Assembly: GCA_036377595.1 (NCBI GenBank) | Contig: DASUYB010000015.1 | Coordinates: 1-64,000 of the forward strand | DNA from: Longimicrobium sp. | GTDB lineage: Bacteria > Gemmatimonadota > Gemmatimonadetes > Longimicrobiales > Longimicrobiaceae | DNA length: 64,000 nucleotides | Direction of reading: 5' to 3' | Shown: one piece after another, positions 26,424 to 34,113 of the stretch | Numbering within the stretch: the first letter of the stretch is position 1 | How the letters are laid out: the number at the start of each line of letters is the position of its first letter | The notes under the pieces: model-generated | Database searches by the model: none | The model's input: only the letters and a program-made list of their open reading frames with translations | Told to the model about the DNA's origin: nothing | Program-made: the position numbers and the translations under genes

Positions 26424-27416
26424 CTACGGACGGAAGAAGACCTTCAACCCGACGGCTCCCCGGCTCGTGAGGGTGACTCCGGGCTGGACCCCCGGGAAGC
26501 GGCGGAGGACGAGTGTGGCCGCGCCCGCTCCCTGCAGCGCACCGGCACGCGTGAGTAGCACGCCCACGAGGGCGGAGACTGTGCCGACGTCCCGGCCCAG
26601 GGAGACGCCCGCCGCCAGAGATTCGGAGCCTCCTGCGTCTACTGCGGTTTCCAGCGCCGCCACCCACCGCCGCTTGCGCATCAGCACTCCACCTCCGGCG
26701 GCTTGGTTGGTGTACACGACGGGGCCCAACCACACCGACGAGGAACTCATCGTCGACGTTTGCCAGTCCTGAATGCTACCCTCGAAGCCGACGATGTGGA
26801 GAATCGCGTTGATCCGGACCACCGTGAGCGAATCGTTCAGCCGCAGTCGCTGATCGGTTCGCGTAATGAACTCCCGGATTCGGCCCAACTCCCATTCCTG
26901 ACGGGCCGCCAGGAACTCCTGATACAGCGACAGAAGACCGAGATGATTGTGCGTCTGCAAGGCGAAACGCATCTGCGCCACAGCCTGGGACATCCCAACA
27001 CGCCGGGCGACTCTCTGGGACAGGATCTTGGCGTCCCCCGCCGCCGTCCGCACATCCTCCATGACCAGGCTTGTGTCACGGTCGGGTGCTGCGCCCGAAT
27101 TCATCCATGTCAGCAGGTCGCGCAGGTTGTCATGAAGTCTCCCCAGTCCAGGACGGTTCGACACGGACGCCTCAAGACGCCTGAGACTGTCACGCTGCTC
27201 TTGCATCTGCCGGGCCTGCCGCGTCGAGTCATAGACGGCCACCGAGCGCACGCCCGCCAGCAGGTGACCGTACAACTGCGCCGCCTTTCCGAAATACGCG
27301 CTGTCGGTATCCTGTGCATGAATGCGAGCCGGGGCGGCAGCACACCCGAGACAGGCCAGGGTAGCCACGAGCAGCCACGTTTCAAGCGGCCCCACCATCA
27401 CACGACTGTGAATCAT
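26424..27416 (-). CDS. Exported protein of unknown function
   Basis: 330 residues. An N-terminal hydrophobic segment (WLLVATLACLGCAAAPA) acts as a signal peptide and contains a Cys that could be lipidated. The middle is helical and charged. The last hundred residues are rich in short alternating hydrophobic/Gly strands (AAGVSLGRDVGTVSALVGVL) and end FFRP, suggesting an outer-membrane-facing beta structure. No family recognised. The ATG overlaps the stop of the upstream membrane gene (ATGA), so the pair is coupled. GC content is visibly lower than in neighbours, consistent with an accessory pair. Confidence 0.6.
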   Translation of the reverse strand: MIHSRVMVGPLETWLLVATLACLGCAAAPARIHAQDTDSAYFGKAAQLYGHLLAGVRSVAVYDSTRQARQMQEQRDSLRRLEASVSNRPGLGRLHDNLRDLLTWMNSGAAPDRDTSLVMEDVRTAAGDAKILSQRVARRVGMSQAVAQMRFALQTHNHLGLLSLYQEFLAARQEWELGRIREFITRTDQRLRLNDSLTVVRINAILHIVGFEGSIQDWQTSTMSSSSVWLGPVVYTNQAAGGGVLMRKRRWVAALETAVDAGGSESLAAGVSLGRDVGTVSALVGVLLTRAGALQGAGAATLVLRRFPGVQPGVTLTSRGAVGLKVFFRP

Positions 27417-29404
27417 TGATTACTCCCCGCTGAATCGCGTAGCTCGGTCAGCACTGCTCCCACCCGCCGCTGCAGGACGGTCCCAACGCTGTCGACGGTG
27501 TGCTTGTACGCGGCCACGTTGTTGCTAAGGGTTTCCACTCTCGCTCGGAGCTCCGGGTCGATGATCGTGTCCTCCGAGACAATGCGCACCGTGTCGTGCG
27601 CGGGTACCGTGTCGACAAGCACAATCGTGTTATTGGTCCGCTCAACGTTGTTCGTCGCCCGGAGCTGCTCGAGTTCTCGTAATCGCTCCAGGGATGTGTT
27701 CGTGTATCGATAGGTGTCGGTTCCCGTCACCGTGGCAGAGACGAAGCTGGGGAGGTGCCACTGCGCCAGCGTGAACGCGTCGAGCGGGTGGGCGGGATCG
27801 ATGTCCTCCGGCTTGATGGGCTTTACCAGCGGGATGAGCATGAAGAGCAGCACGGCAAAGCCCAGCTGATAGGAATTGCGCCTAATCTGGCTGTCCTCAC
27901 TCGCGGATCGGGGCAGCGCAGTGCTGGTGCTACCCGGACCGAACTCATAGAAAAATGCAACCAGAAGCAACGCAACGCTGGCGGTCACGATGAACAGGGC
28001 CCTGAACCGCACGGAGTTGTACAAACGGGCGAGATGATTGCGAGCGAACTTGGTCTTGATGTCGTAAATGTCTGACAGATAAAGCACCGATTGCACGCGG
28101 CGGTTGGCGTACCTCAACTGTGCGTCGGCAACCTGGCTTCCAGCCCCCACCTCTGTCCGTTCCGCCGTGGGCCCACGCTCGGCCGTGGCCGCGGTGCCGC
28201 TCGCAATCCCGGCTGCCGTCTTTGCGTTAGAGCGCTCGCCGGCGTCGGAACCCCGCCGGGCGAGCCGGTCCACGCTGTCGAGCGCCAGGCCCAACGGCGC
28301 GGCGTCTGGGTTCAACGCGGAGATCAACAACCCAAGCCTAGCCGTACTTGCGCTGTCGTGAGCTACGAGCCGTCTCCCCACGCCACGTTGCGCACCCACC
28401 GGCACCTCGAGCATGGCGCGCATTGAATCACGGTGCGCGCGGCTCTCGCGAACAAGCCGGGCGGCAAGCGAAAACGGCGTTTCAGCCGAACCGGGCCGCG
28501 GTGCTGTGGGGCGAGAGTCGTCCGAGGCGAGCCGGATCACCGCTACCTCGCGCAGCCAGTTCTCCCGCGCGTCGTCCAACTGGCGCCCGGCCCTGTGCAC
28601 GACCGGGCTCAGCGCAAAACCCCCTTTGAAATCGCTCAATGTGCTCGGAGGGAACAACCACAGCCATAGGATCGCCGCCACGGGAGCAAGGAGCAGAGCG
28701 GGAAACGCATACCGAGGGCTCTGCTCGACAACTCTGTACACGCGGCGCGCACCTTTCCGCGCACGTTCGCCCAGCTTGCCGGTCGATGAGCCGGAACCAC
28801 CGGGCGGAGGGGAACTATCGGGGACCATTGCGAGGCCGGGATCGGTCTGGGACGTATCGGAGTCGAGCGAAAGGTCGAGTAATCCGCCACCCGCGGCGCC
28901 GGAATCAGCGACCGTCGTCCCGTTGGCGGTGACGGAGTCGCCGCGAGTTGGCGCGGCTGCGTATGCGTCTGCGGCCCCTGCCGGACTCACGACCGTGAAT
29001 ACGTCCGAATCTCCGCTGTCGTCCGACTTGGGCTTCCAGTTCCGGAATAAGAACCAGAGGAACAGGACGTCGGCGATCAGCGCCACAACCACCCACCACG
29101 CTGGACCGAAGTAATAGATGCCTGACACCAGAACGGAGAGAAGACAGGAAAGCACTACAACTGCGCACCGCCGCCAGATGCCCATACGTAGGCCTTGAAG
29201 GGCGACGAAACCCAGTGGAAAGATGAAGTACACGGCGACGAACGAAGCAAACACCAAGGCAGCAAAGGCATAGCCTTGGCCGCGATCGAGCCTGGCGACA
29301 TTCTGAAACAACCAAGGTACCAGCGTAGTGAACAGGGCCGGAAATCCAAGTACCAGGGACAGCGCTTGGGCCTTGCCCTCATCCGTGATTTGATCAGTCG
29401 TCAT
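27413..29404 (-). CDS. Multi-pass membrane protein of unknown function
   Basis: 663 residues. Four hydrophobic helices lie within residues 12-125, and a Ser/Asp/Gly-rich linker follows. A fifth helix (FPALLLAPVAAILWLWLF) precedes a large extracytoplasmic-looking domain, then two more helices (FIVTASVALLLVAFF, LGFAVLLFMLIPLV), and a C-terminal segment of about 140 residues ending in a helical stretch. No family recognised. First gene of the pair with the exported 330-residue protein; the two probably work together at the envelope. Confidence 0.6.
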   Translation of the reverse strand: MTTDQITDEGKAQALSLVLGFPALFTTLVPWLFQNVARLDRGQGYAFAALVFASFVAVYFIFPLGFVALQGLRMGIWRRCAVVVLSCLLSVLVSGIYYFGPAWWVVVALIADVLFLWFLFRNWKPKSDDSGDSDVFTVVSPAGAADAYAAAPTRGDSVTANGTTVADSGAAGGGLLDLSLDSDTSQTDPGLAMVPDSSPPPGGSGSSTGKLGERARKGARRVYRVVEQSPRYAFPALLLAPVAAILWLWLFPPSTLSDFKGGFALSPVVHRAGRQLDDARENWLREVAVIRLASDDSRPTAPRPGSAETPFSLAARLVRESRAHRDSMRAMLEVPVGAQRGVGRRLVAHDSASTARLGLLISALNPDAAPLGLALDSVDRLARRGSDAGERSNAKTAAGIASGTAATAERGPTAERTEVGAGSQVADAQLRYANRRVQSVLYLSDIYDIKTKFARNHLARLYNSVRFRALFIVTASVALLLVAFFYEFGPGSTSTALPRSASEDSQIRRNSYQLGFAVLLFMLIPLVKPIKPEDIDPAHPLDAFTLAQWHLPSFVSATVTGTDTYRYTNTSLERLRELEQLRATNNVERTNNTIVLVDTVPAHDTVRIVSEDTIIDPELRARVETLSNNVAAYKHTVDSVGTVLQRRVGAVLTELRDSAGSNQ

Positions 29405-29732
29405 ACCTCCGCTCCGGAAGAAAGGCCTTCAGGGGCGCAGAGCCGCGCTCCGCGCGAAGGCGGAACGGGGTGCGACCATGCCCCGGCGTGGCAGTGAGGT
29501 GAGGAGATGCTCAAGCAGGGCGAGAATTTTACCTGATCAAAGGGGGGAGAAACGGCGCTAGGCGGAACATGAAGATAAAGCTGGAAGTCGCTTTTCAGCA
29601 CGCTAATTTCATCCCCCTGCTCCGTCAACCGTTTCCATTCACCCGCGGTTGTCAAGGCTTGTCCGGCTGCCTCCCTCGGCCCCTCCGTTCGGAGCCTTGA
29701 TATCGTGTACCGTTTAGTACATACTACATGAC
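29405..29732. other. Intergenic region between divergent genes
   Basis: 328 bases separating the membrane-protein gene (minus) from the XRE gene (plus). Apart from the promoter/operator at its right end nothing is recognised. Confidence 0.5.
29697..29726 (+). promoter_or_regulatory. Promoter with palindromic operator for the XRE gene
   Basis: TTGATA (29697-29702), then ATACTA at 29721-29726 with an 18-base spacer. Inside the spacer TGTAC-N6-GTACA (29706-29721) is a perfect palindrome, fitting an autoregulatory XRE dimer site. The ATG at 29733 is only about 7 bases beyond the -10, so the mRNA would be nearly leaderless. Confidence 0.55.
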
Positions 29733-30086
29733 ATGGCAAGCCTGGGTGAGTTCCTGCGCGAGCGGCGCGAAGCGCTGCGGGAGAAGGACCGGCGGTACTC
29801 GCTGCGGCAGGTGGCGCAGCGTGTGGGCGTCGAGCCGTCGTTCCTGAGCAAGGTGGAGCGCGACGAGACGCCGCCGCCCAGCGAGGACACGCTCCGGCGC
29901 CTGGCCGCGGAGCTGGAGGTGGACGCCGACGTGGCGCTGGCGCTGGCGGGCAAGGTGTCGAGCGACCTGCAGGAGGTCATCCGCCGCCGGCCGCTCCTCT
30001 TCGCCGCGCTCCTTCGCGAGCTGAAGGACCTCCCCGACCACGCCGTTCTCCGCCTCGTCCGCGAGGTCCGAGACGGAGAGTGGTGA
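29733..30086 (+). CDS. XRE-family transcriptional regulator
   Basis: 117 residues. The N-terminal helix-turn-helix is clear: YSLRQVAQRVGVEPSFLSKV followed by ERDETPPPSEDTLRRLAAEL. The C-terminus is a helical tail of about 45 residues (SSDLQEVIRRRPLLFAALL). It resembles ImmR-like or antitoxin-type repressors. A palindrome directly upstream is its likely operator. The next gene, 97 bases on, encodes a conserved protein of unknown function that may be its target. Confidence 0.8.
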   Translation: MASLGEFLRERREALREKDRRYSLRQVAQRVGVEPSFLSKVERDETPPPSEDTLRRLAAELEVDADVALALAGKVSSDLQEVIRRRPLLFAALLRELKDLPDHAVLRLVREVRDGEW

Positions 30087-30110
30087 GTGCGAAAGTGCGT
30101 GAGTGCGGTG
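30085..30110. repeat. Short GTGCGAAA-family copy
   Basis: GAGTGCGAAAGTGCGTGAGTGCGG at the XRE stop, followed at 30140-30178 by a CCTGTCCC-type word repeat. Both are related to the word repeats elsewhere in the window. Confidence 0.5.
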
Positions 30111-30182
30111 TCGAGGCGGGGATGCGGGAGCAACCGCCCGCTGTCCCCCTGTAACCTGTCCCCTGTCCCCTGTGAGGCCGAG

Positions 30183-31193
30183 ATGATCGAGCTGCGCGAC
30201 GACGTGCTGGCCTTCTCCTTCCCCGACGTGCACCCCGACGCGCGGGTGGAGATCGAGCTGCAGCGCACGCTCCGCATCCCCGACGACGGGCGCAACTACC
30301 CGCTGCCGCCGGGGCTGGGCCGCTTCCCGCTCCGCCACGTCGACGACTTCGCCGGGCGCGTCCCCGAAGACTGGCGGCGCCACGGCGGCGTGATGCTGCC
30401 CATGTACCAGGCCGAGGCGCTCTGGCTCAACTTCCGCTCGCCCACCGGCTACCCGTTCGCGGTGAAGATCGCGACGGGGAAGATCAACGCCGTCACCGGC
30501 GAGCAGTGGCGCGAGGGGCTGCACCGCGGGCCGCAGGACTACGTCACCGTCCCCGGGCAGCCGTGGCTCGACGGCTACTGCGTGGAGAAGGGATACATCC
30601 GCCAGTTCGTGGCCATGCCGCTGGGCGCCGGCTACACCGCCGAGGAGCAGGTCACGGGCGAAGCCGAGCACGGCGGGCTGCAGCTGGCCGTCTATCCGAT
30701 GAAGCGCGAGGCGTGGGAGCGCATCCTGGCCGCGCGGCGGGAGATGCCGGTGCCGGCCGCGCCGAAGATGTTCGCCGCGGCGGCCGCGCCCGCGTCGATA
30801 GAGATGGGGCTGGGCGCGGGCGGGCGGATGAAGCAGGAGATCTACGACGACCGCTACAAGTTCGAGGACTGGGACCTGCGCACGAGCAGCCGCTGCTTCG
30901 CGCACATCGCCAACTCGCTGGTGTGGCGTTCCGTCACCGGCCAGCAGCCGCCCACGGTGCCGCCCACCTCGGCCGAGTACACGCGCGCCGGGCTGCCGTG
31001 GTTCGACTACTACGCCGAGGACCGCACGGCGGTGGAGGGGTCGGGCACGCTCGCGCGGCTCAAGAGCATCTTCCAGCTGGGCAAGGAGAAGGGCGACGTC
31101 CCCCTCCCCGAGAACGAGCCGGTCGACACCGCCAACGTAATCGCCCTGAAGGAGAAGCCCTCCCCCGCGACGGTGCGCGAGGGCGTGTTCTGA
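30183..31193 (+). CDS. Conserved protein of unknown function (about 336 residues)
   Basis: 336 residues beginning MIELRDDVLAFSFPDVHPDA. Distinctive segments are RIPDDGRNYPLPPGLGRFPL, GGVMLPMYQAEALWL, FAVKIATGKINAVTG, and GLGAGGRMKQEIYDD. No signal peptide and no membrane helix. From memory, similar proteins are scattered in actinobacteria and proteobacteria without assigned function. The ATG at 30183 is chosen since upstream codons are repeat sequence. It follows the XRE regulator in the same direction and may be controlled by it. Catalytic residues cannot be assigned. Confidence 0.75.
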   Translation: MIELRDDVLAFSFPDVHPDARVEIELQRTLRIPDDGRNYPLPPGLGRFPLRHVDDFAGRVPEDWRRHGGVMLPMYQAEALWLNFRSPTGYPFAVKIATGKINAVTGEQWREGLHRGPQDYVTVPGQPWLDGYCVEKGYIRQFVAMPLGAGYTAEEQVTGEAEHGGLQLAVYPMKREAWERILAARREMPVPAAPKMFAAAAAPASIEMGLGAGGRMKQEIYDDRYKFEDWDLRTSSRCFAHIANSLVWRSVTGQQPPTVPPTSAEYTRAGLPWFDYYAEDRTAVEGSGTLARLKSIFQLGKEKGDVPLPENEPVDTANVIALKEKPSPATVREGVF

Positions 31194-31217
31194 CGCTCAC
31201 CTTTATGATCTAATTTG

Positions 31218-31290
31218 CTCTCACAGAGGGCACGGAGGTCACGGAGAACAGTAACGAACTCCTCCGTGACCTCTGTGTCCTCTGTGAGAG
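31218..31290. repeat. CTCAC...GTGAG long hairpin, copy 2
   Basis: Perfect 12-bp outer stem CTCTCACAGAGG/CCTCTGTGAGAG, then imperfect pairing of CACGGAGGTCACGGAG with CTCCGTGACCTCTGTG. It lies 25 bases after the 336-residue gene and could serve as its terminator, although no T-tract follows directly. Confidence 0.85.
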
Positions 31291-31372
31291 CCTTCTTTGG
31301 TGAGATCTGGTACGAGTTGAAGATTCGCCCGGCGCGCGAACGGCGTGCCCAAGCGATTCATCTTGGCGCGAC

Positions 31373-31401
31373 TTGTTCCCACAGCGGGAGCACCCTAGAT
31401 T
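31373..31401 (+). promoter_or_regulatory. Promoter for higBA
   Basis: TTGTTC (31373-31378), a 17-base spacer, and TAGATT (31396-31401). The ATG of the toxin gene begins six bases later, so the transcript would be leaderless or nearly so. Confidence 0.5.
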
Positions 31402-31407
31402 TAGAGC

Positions 31408-31710
31408 ATGCGGATCATCTCAAGGAGAACCCTTCGCGAGTTCTGGGAGACGCATCCGCGTGGCGCAGAAGCCAAGGTGCCTCTCCAGGTCTGGCACAGT
31501 ACTGTTGAAGAAAAAGACTGGGCGACCCCGGCCGACGTGAAAGCGACCTACGGGGATGCGAGCATCATCGCCGGGAATCGAGTTGTCTTCAACATCGGCG
31601 GGAACAAGTTCCGGCTCGTAGTGAGGATCAATTACCCTTATCGCGTCGTCTACGTGCGGTTTGTGGGGACGCACGAGGAGTATGACGACATCGACGCGGA
31701 GACGATCTGA
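31408..31710 (+). CDS. higB: HigB-family toxin (mRNA interferase)
   Basis: 100 residues. It begins MRIISRRTLREFWETHP, the standard HigB start, and contains the core VVFNIGGNKFRLVVRINYPY with RVVYVRFVGTHEEYDDID at the end. HigB toxins cleave mRNA on translating ribosomes. The stop overlaps the antitoxin start (TGATG), and the toxin-first order is typical of higBA. The expected basic and Tyr/His residues are present near the C-terminus. It is probably regulated by HigA binding at its promoter. Confidence 0.92.
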   Translation: MRIISRRTLREFWETHPRGAEAKVPLQVWHSTVEEKDWATPADVKATYGDASIIAGNRVVFNIGGNKFRLVVRINYPYRVVYVRFVGTHEEYDDIDAETI

Positions 31711-32081
31711 TGCAGATGACGATTCGGCCCATCCACACGGAAGCGGATTATGATGCTGCTCTGGCCGAAGTGGATACGCTGATGGATGCGGTCCCGGGGA
31801 CCCTGGAAGGCGATCGGCTGGATGTTCTCGTCACGCTCATCCAGGCATACGAGGCGCGGCATTGGGCCATTGACGCACCTGATCCGATCGAGGCGATTCG
31901 CGTGCGGATGGAACAGAAGCATCTCCGGCCACGCGACCTCGAAGCGATGATTGGGTCACGCGGCAGAGTATCAGAGGTGCTGTCAAGAAAGCGGGCGCTT
32001 ACGCTGCCGATGATCCGCCGCCTGTCGAAAGGTCTCGACTTGAGCGCCGAGATCCTCATCCAGGAGATCCGGACCGAGTAG
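31710..32081 (+). CDS. higA: HigA-family antitoxin (HTH)
   Basis: 123 residues. The N-terminal half (IHTEADYDAALAEVDTLMDA) is the conserved HigA-type region that includes PIEAIRVRMEQ. The C-terminal HTH is MIGSRGRVSEVLSRKRALTL with MIRRLSKGLDLSAEILI. This is the COG5499-type antitoxin that pairs with HigB. It overlaps the toxin stop by one base. A strong inverted repeat follows its stop. Confidence 0.92.
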   Translation: MQMTIRPIHTEADYDAALAEVDTLMDAVPGTLEGDRLDVLVTLIQAYEARHWAIDAPDPIEAIRVRMEQKHLRPRDLEAMIGSRGRVSEVLSRKRALTLPMIRRLSKGLDLSAEILIQEIRTE

Positions 32082-32107
32082 CAGGCAGCCAGGCGAGAAC
32101 GCCTGAA

Positions 32108-32141
32108 GATTCGCCCCGGCACGACGGCGTGCCGGGGCGAA
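32108..32141. terminator. Bidirectional terminator hairpin
   Basis: Perfect 14-bp stem ATTCGCCCCGGCAC/GTGCCGGGGCGAAT with a 6-base loop, between the converging higA and lipoprotein genes. No long T-tract. Confidence 0.65.
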
Positions 32142-32160
32142 TTCACGATCGCGGTGATCC

Positions 32161-32487
32161 CTACGAGCGCGTGGTGTCGGCGCGGAGGACGAGGACGTTG
32201 CTGGTGGGCGCCGTGTTGCGCCGCAGGAACTTGCGGACCGACGTGAATCCCGCCGCGTCCACCCGCACGTGCGTGCCCAGCGCGAACCAGCTGTCGAAGT
32301 ACATGATGTCGAACTGGCCGGCGCTGTCCGTCTGCACCGTCTCCTGCGTCGCCGGGGTCGACACCGTCGCGTACGGGACGGGGTTCCCCATCGGGTCGAC
32401 GACGCGCCCGCGCACGTGCATGAACCCCTCGCACGCGGCGATCAGCACGAACGCGGAGCAGATGGCGAGAACACGGATGCGGCGCAT
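32161..32487 (-). CDS. Lipoprotein with carboxypeptidase-regulatory-like (beta-sandwich) domain
   Basis: 108 residues. Signal peptide and lipobox LIAAC give a mature protein anchored at Cys19. The body has the pattern RGRVVDPMGNPVPYATVST and DSAGQFDIMYF, typical of the transthyretin-like regulatory domain found in surface proteins. It ends with a short tail. Function is unknown; probably a small periplasmic or outer-membrane lipoprotein. Start chosen as the first ATG before the signal peptide. Confidence 0.75.
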   Translation of the reverse strand: MRRIRVLAICSAFVLIAACEGFMHVRGRVVDPMGNPVPYATVSTPATQETVQTDSAGQFDIMYFDSWFALGTHVRVDAAGFTSVRKFLRRNTAPTSNVLVLRADTTRS

Positions 32488-32548
32488 GGTCGGCCTCGCG
32501 ATTCAGGGGGAGCGCGGGATGCGGATCGCGTCCTTGAGAACGCGCTAT

Positions 32549-33103
32549 TCAGCTGCTTTCGGACTGTTCCGCCGATCCGGTCAGCTTCGCGACCACGTCA
32601 TCGATCTCCCCGTTCCCTTCCAGCACGAACACCACGCCGGGGGTGGGGATGACGTCGGTGAGCGGCGTGCCGGGCGCGAAGCCGTCGGGCAGCGTGTACA
32701 GCCCCTCGTGGTCGGTGCCGAGCTCCAGCTCGTCCGCGGAGCCGAGCATCCCCTCCGACACCTCGCCGCGCAGCTTGCCGCGCTTGATCTTGCGCCCGTC
32801 CGGCAGCGTGACGCCGCCGCGGATGAGAGGGTACGATGCGCCCGCCTGCACGTTGTCAGCGCCGGTGACGATCTGCAGGCGCTGCTCGGTGCCGTCGTCC
32901 ACGCTGCAGACCTTGAGGCGGTCGGCGTTGGGATGCTGCGTCACGCTCTCCACGCGCGCCACCACGACCGGCCGCAGCATCTCCGACAGCGGCACCGCGC
33001 GGGTGACGCGGAAGCCGCGCTCCTCCAGCAGCTTCGCCACGTCGTCGGGGCTCTCGGGGAGTGAGGGGATGCGGGCGCGCAGCGAATTCAGACCGACGTT
33101 CAC
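32549..33103 (-). CDS. Stand-alone PheT N-terminal-like tRNA-binding (EMAP/OB) domain protein
   Basis: 184 residues from a GTG at 33103. The protein matches the first 150 or so residues of phenylalanyl-tRNA synthetase beta: VVVARVESVTQHPNADRLKV, VTGADNVQAGASYPL, KIKRGKLRGEVSEGMLGSAD, and GLYTLPDGFAPGTPL. The rest of PheT is absent, so this is a separated tRNA-binding OB-fold protein similar in concept to YtpR/CsaA. It might bind tRNA or other RNAs in trans. An ATG at 33232 would add 43 residues that do not resemble the family. Neighbouring genes give no clue. Confidence 0.72.
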   Translation of the reverse strand: MNVGLNSLRARIPSLPESPDDVAKLLEERGFRVTRAVPLSEMLRPVVVARVESVTQHPNADRLKVCSVDDGTEQRLQIVTGADNVQAGASYPLIRGGVTLPDGRKIKRGKLRGEVSEGMLGSADELELGTDHEGLYTLPDGFAPGTPLTDVIPTPGVVFVLEGNGEIDDVVAKLTGSAEQSESS

Positions 33104-33278
33104 GAAAGCGGTTCTCCGTCCCGGGTTCCAAATCTCGAAAGTGTGATGGCGGATGATAACGCCTCCCCGCCGCTCCCGCTCGCCCTCGTCCCCATCTGCT
33201 CGAAGAATCTTGCGAATCGCAGCCTGAGACACGCTTCGTTGATCGAATTCGCTCGATCACTTTCAATCCATCTCGACG

Positions 33279-33848
33279 ATGAAAGCGATGTCGATGACGA
33301 TGAGATTTCCCCTCGTAACACTCGCTATCGTCCTGTTCGCCGGATGCGACAAGCCGCGGGCGCCCGAGGAGAAGGATGCCGCGCCGCCACCCGCCGCCGC
33401 GCCTTCATCGCCAGCCAATCAAGCGGTCCGCGACACGGCTCCCGCGGCGACCGACACTTCCGCCCCCGCGCTGGACAGTGCCGTCTTCGCGGTCGCGGAC
33501 AGCGTGGTGGAGCAGACGGTCGCGGTGCGCTGGCGGAAGGAGGACGAGATCGATTACCGCTTCGTCGTGCGCAACAAGCAGAGCGGGAAGACGCGGGAGA
33601 TGGCCGGACGGGCCGCGGCCAACCTCGACGTCGATCCCGAGATGGACGAGGACGAGGAAGGAACGGCCTACTCCGCGAACGAGTTCGTCCACGAGGCCGG
33701 AGACTGCTGGTTCTCGGTCCGCATCGACATGGACAGCACCCCGCCCGAGCGGGTCCGCACCATCGCCTCGTCCGAATGCGGCGCGGAGCCGGACCTGCCG
33801 CTGGTTTCCGTCGGCGTGATGAGACGAAGAGCCGCGGCTCCGAGGTGA
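33279..33848 (+). CDS. Lipoprotein of unknown function
   Basis: 189 residues. Signal peptide ending LFAGC (lipobox), then a Pro/Ala/Thr-rich linker of about 50 residues, then a folded domain with RFVVRNKQSGKTREMAG and an acidic stretch (DPEMDEDEEGT). A single further Cys pair may form a disulfide (GDCWF and SECGA). No family recognised. Any of four closely spaced ATGs could be used. A terminator follows. Confidence 0.65.
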   Translation: MKAMSMTMRFPLVTLAIVLFAGCDKPRAPEEKDAAPPPAAAPSSPANQAVRDTAPAATDTSAPALDSAVFAVADSVVEQTVAVRWRKEDEIDYRFVVRNKQSGKTREMAGRAAANLDVDPEMDEDEEGTAYSANEFVHEAGDCWFSVRIDMDSTPPERVRTIASSECGAEPDLPLVSVGVMRRRAAAPR

Positions 33849-33860
33849 AGCACGGGAAAC

Positions 33861-33893
33861 GAGAAAGGCCCCGCCACGCGCGGAGCCTTTCTC
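33861..33893 (+). terminator. Terminator after the lipoprotein gene
   Basis: GAGAAAGGC/GCCTTTCTC 9-bp stem with a GC-rich loop. It is bounded by A-rich and T-rich ends, so it may work in both directions, including for the tRNA gene on the other strand. Confidence 0.65.
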
Positions 33894-33907
33894 GCATCAC
33901 TTCACAG

Positions 33908-33990
33908 CGGAGGGAGTGGGATTCGAACCCACGAGCCTTGCGGCCGCCGGTTTTCAAGACCGGTGCATTCAACCACTCTGCCATCCCTCC
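33908..33990 (-). tRNA. tRNA-Ser (anticodon UGA)
   Basis: 83 bases. The acceptor stem pairs GGAGGGA (33990-33984) with TCCCTCC, discriminator G. The anticodon loop is CTTGAAA with TGA between CCGG/CCGG stems, and the TPC arm contains GTGGGTTCGAATCCCAC. An extended variable arm fits the class II tRNA shape of tRNA-Ser. CCA is not encoded. Confidence 0.93.
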
Positions 33991-34113
33991 AGGGCGCGGG
34001 AAATATATAGATTCTCCTCGCCGCGCCCAACCCCGCGCGTTGCATCCCGCGCCGATTTCGGGTAAACTTTTGTCGTCTGACGCACGCTTCTCATCTCCAT
34101 CCGCATTTCTCGC

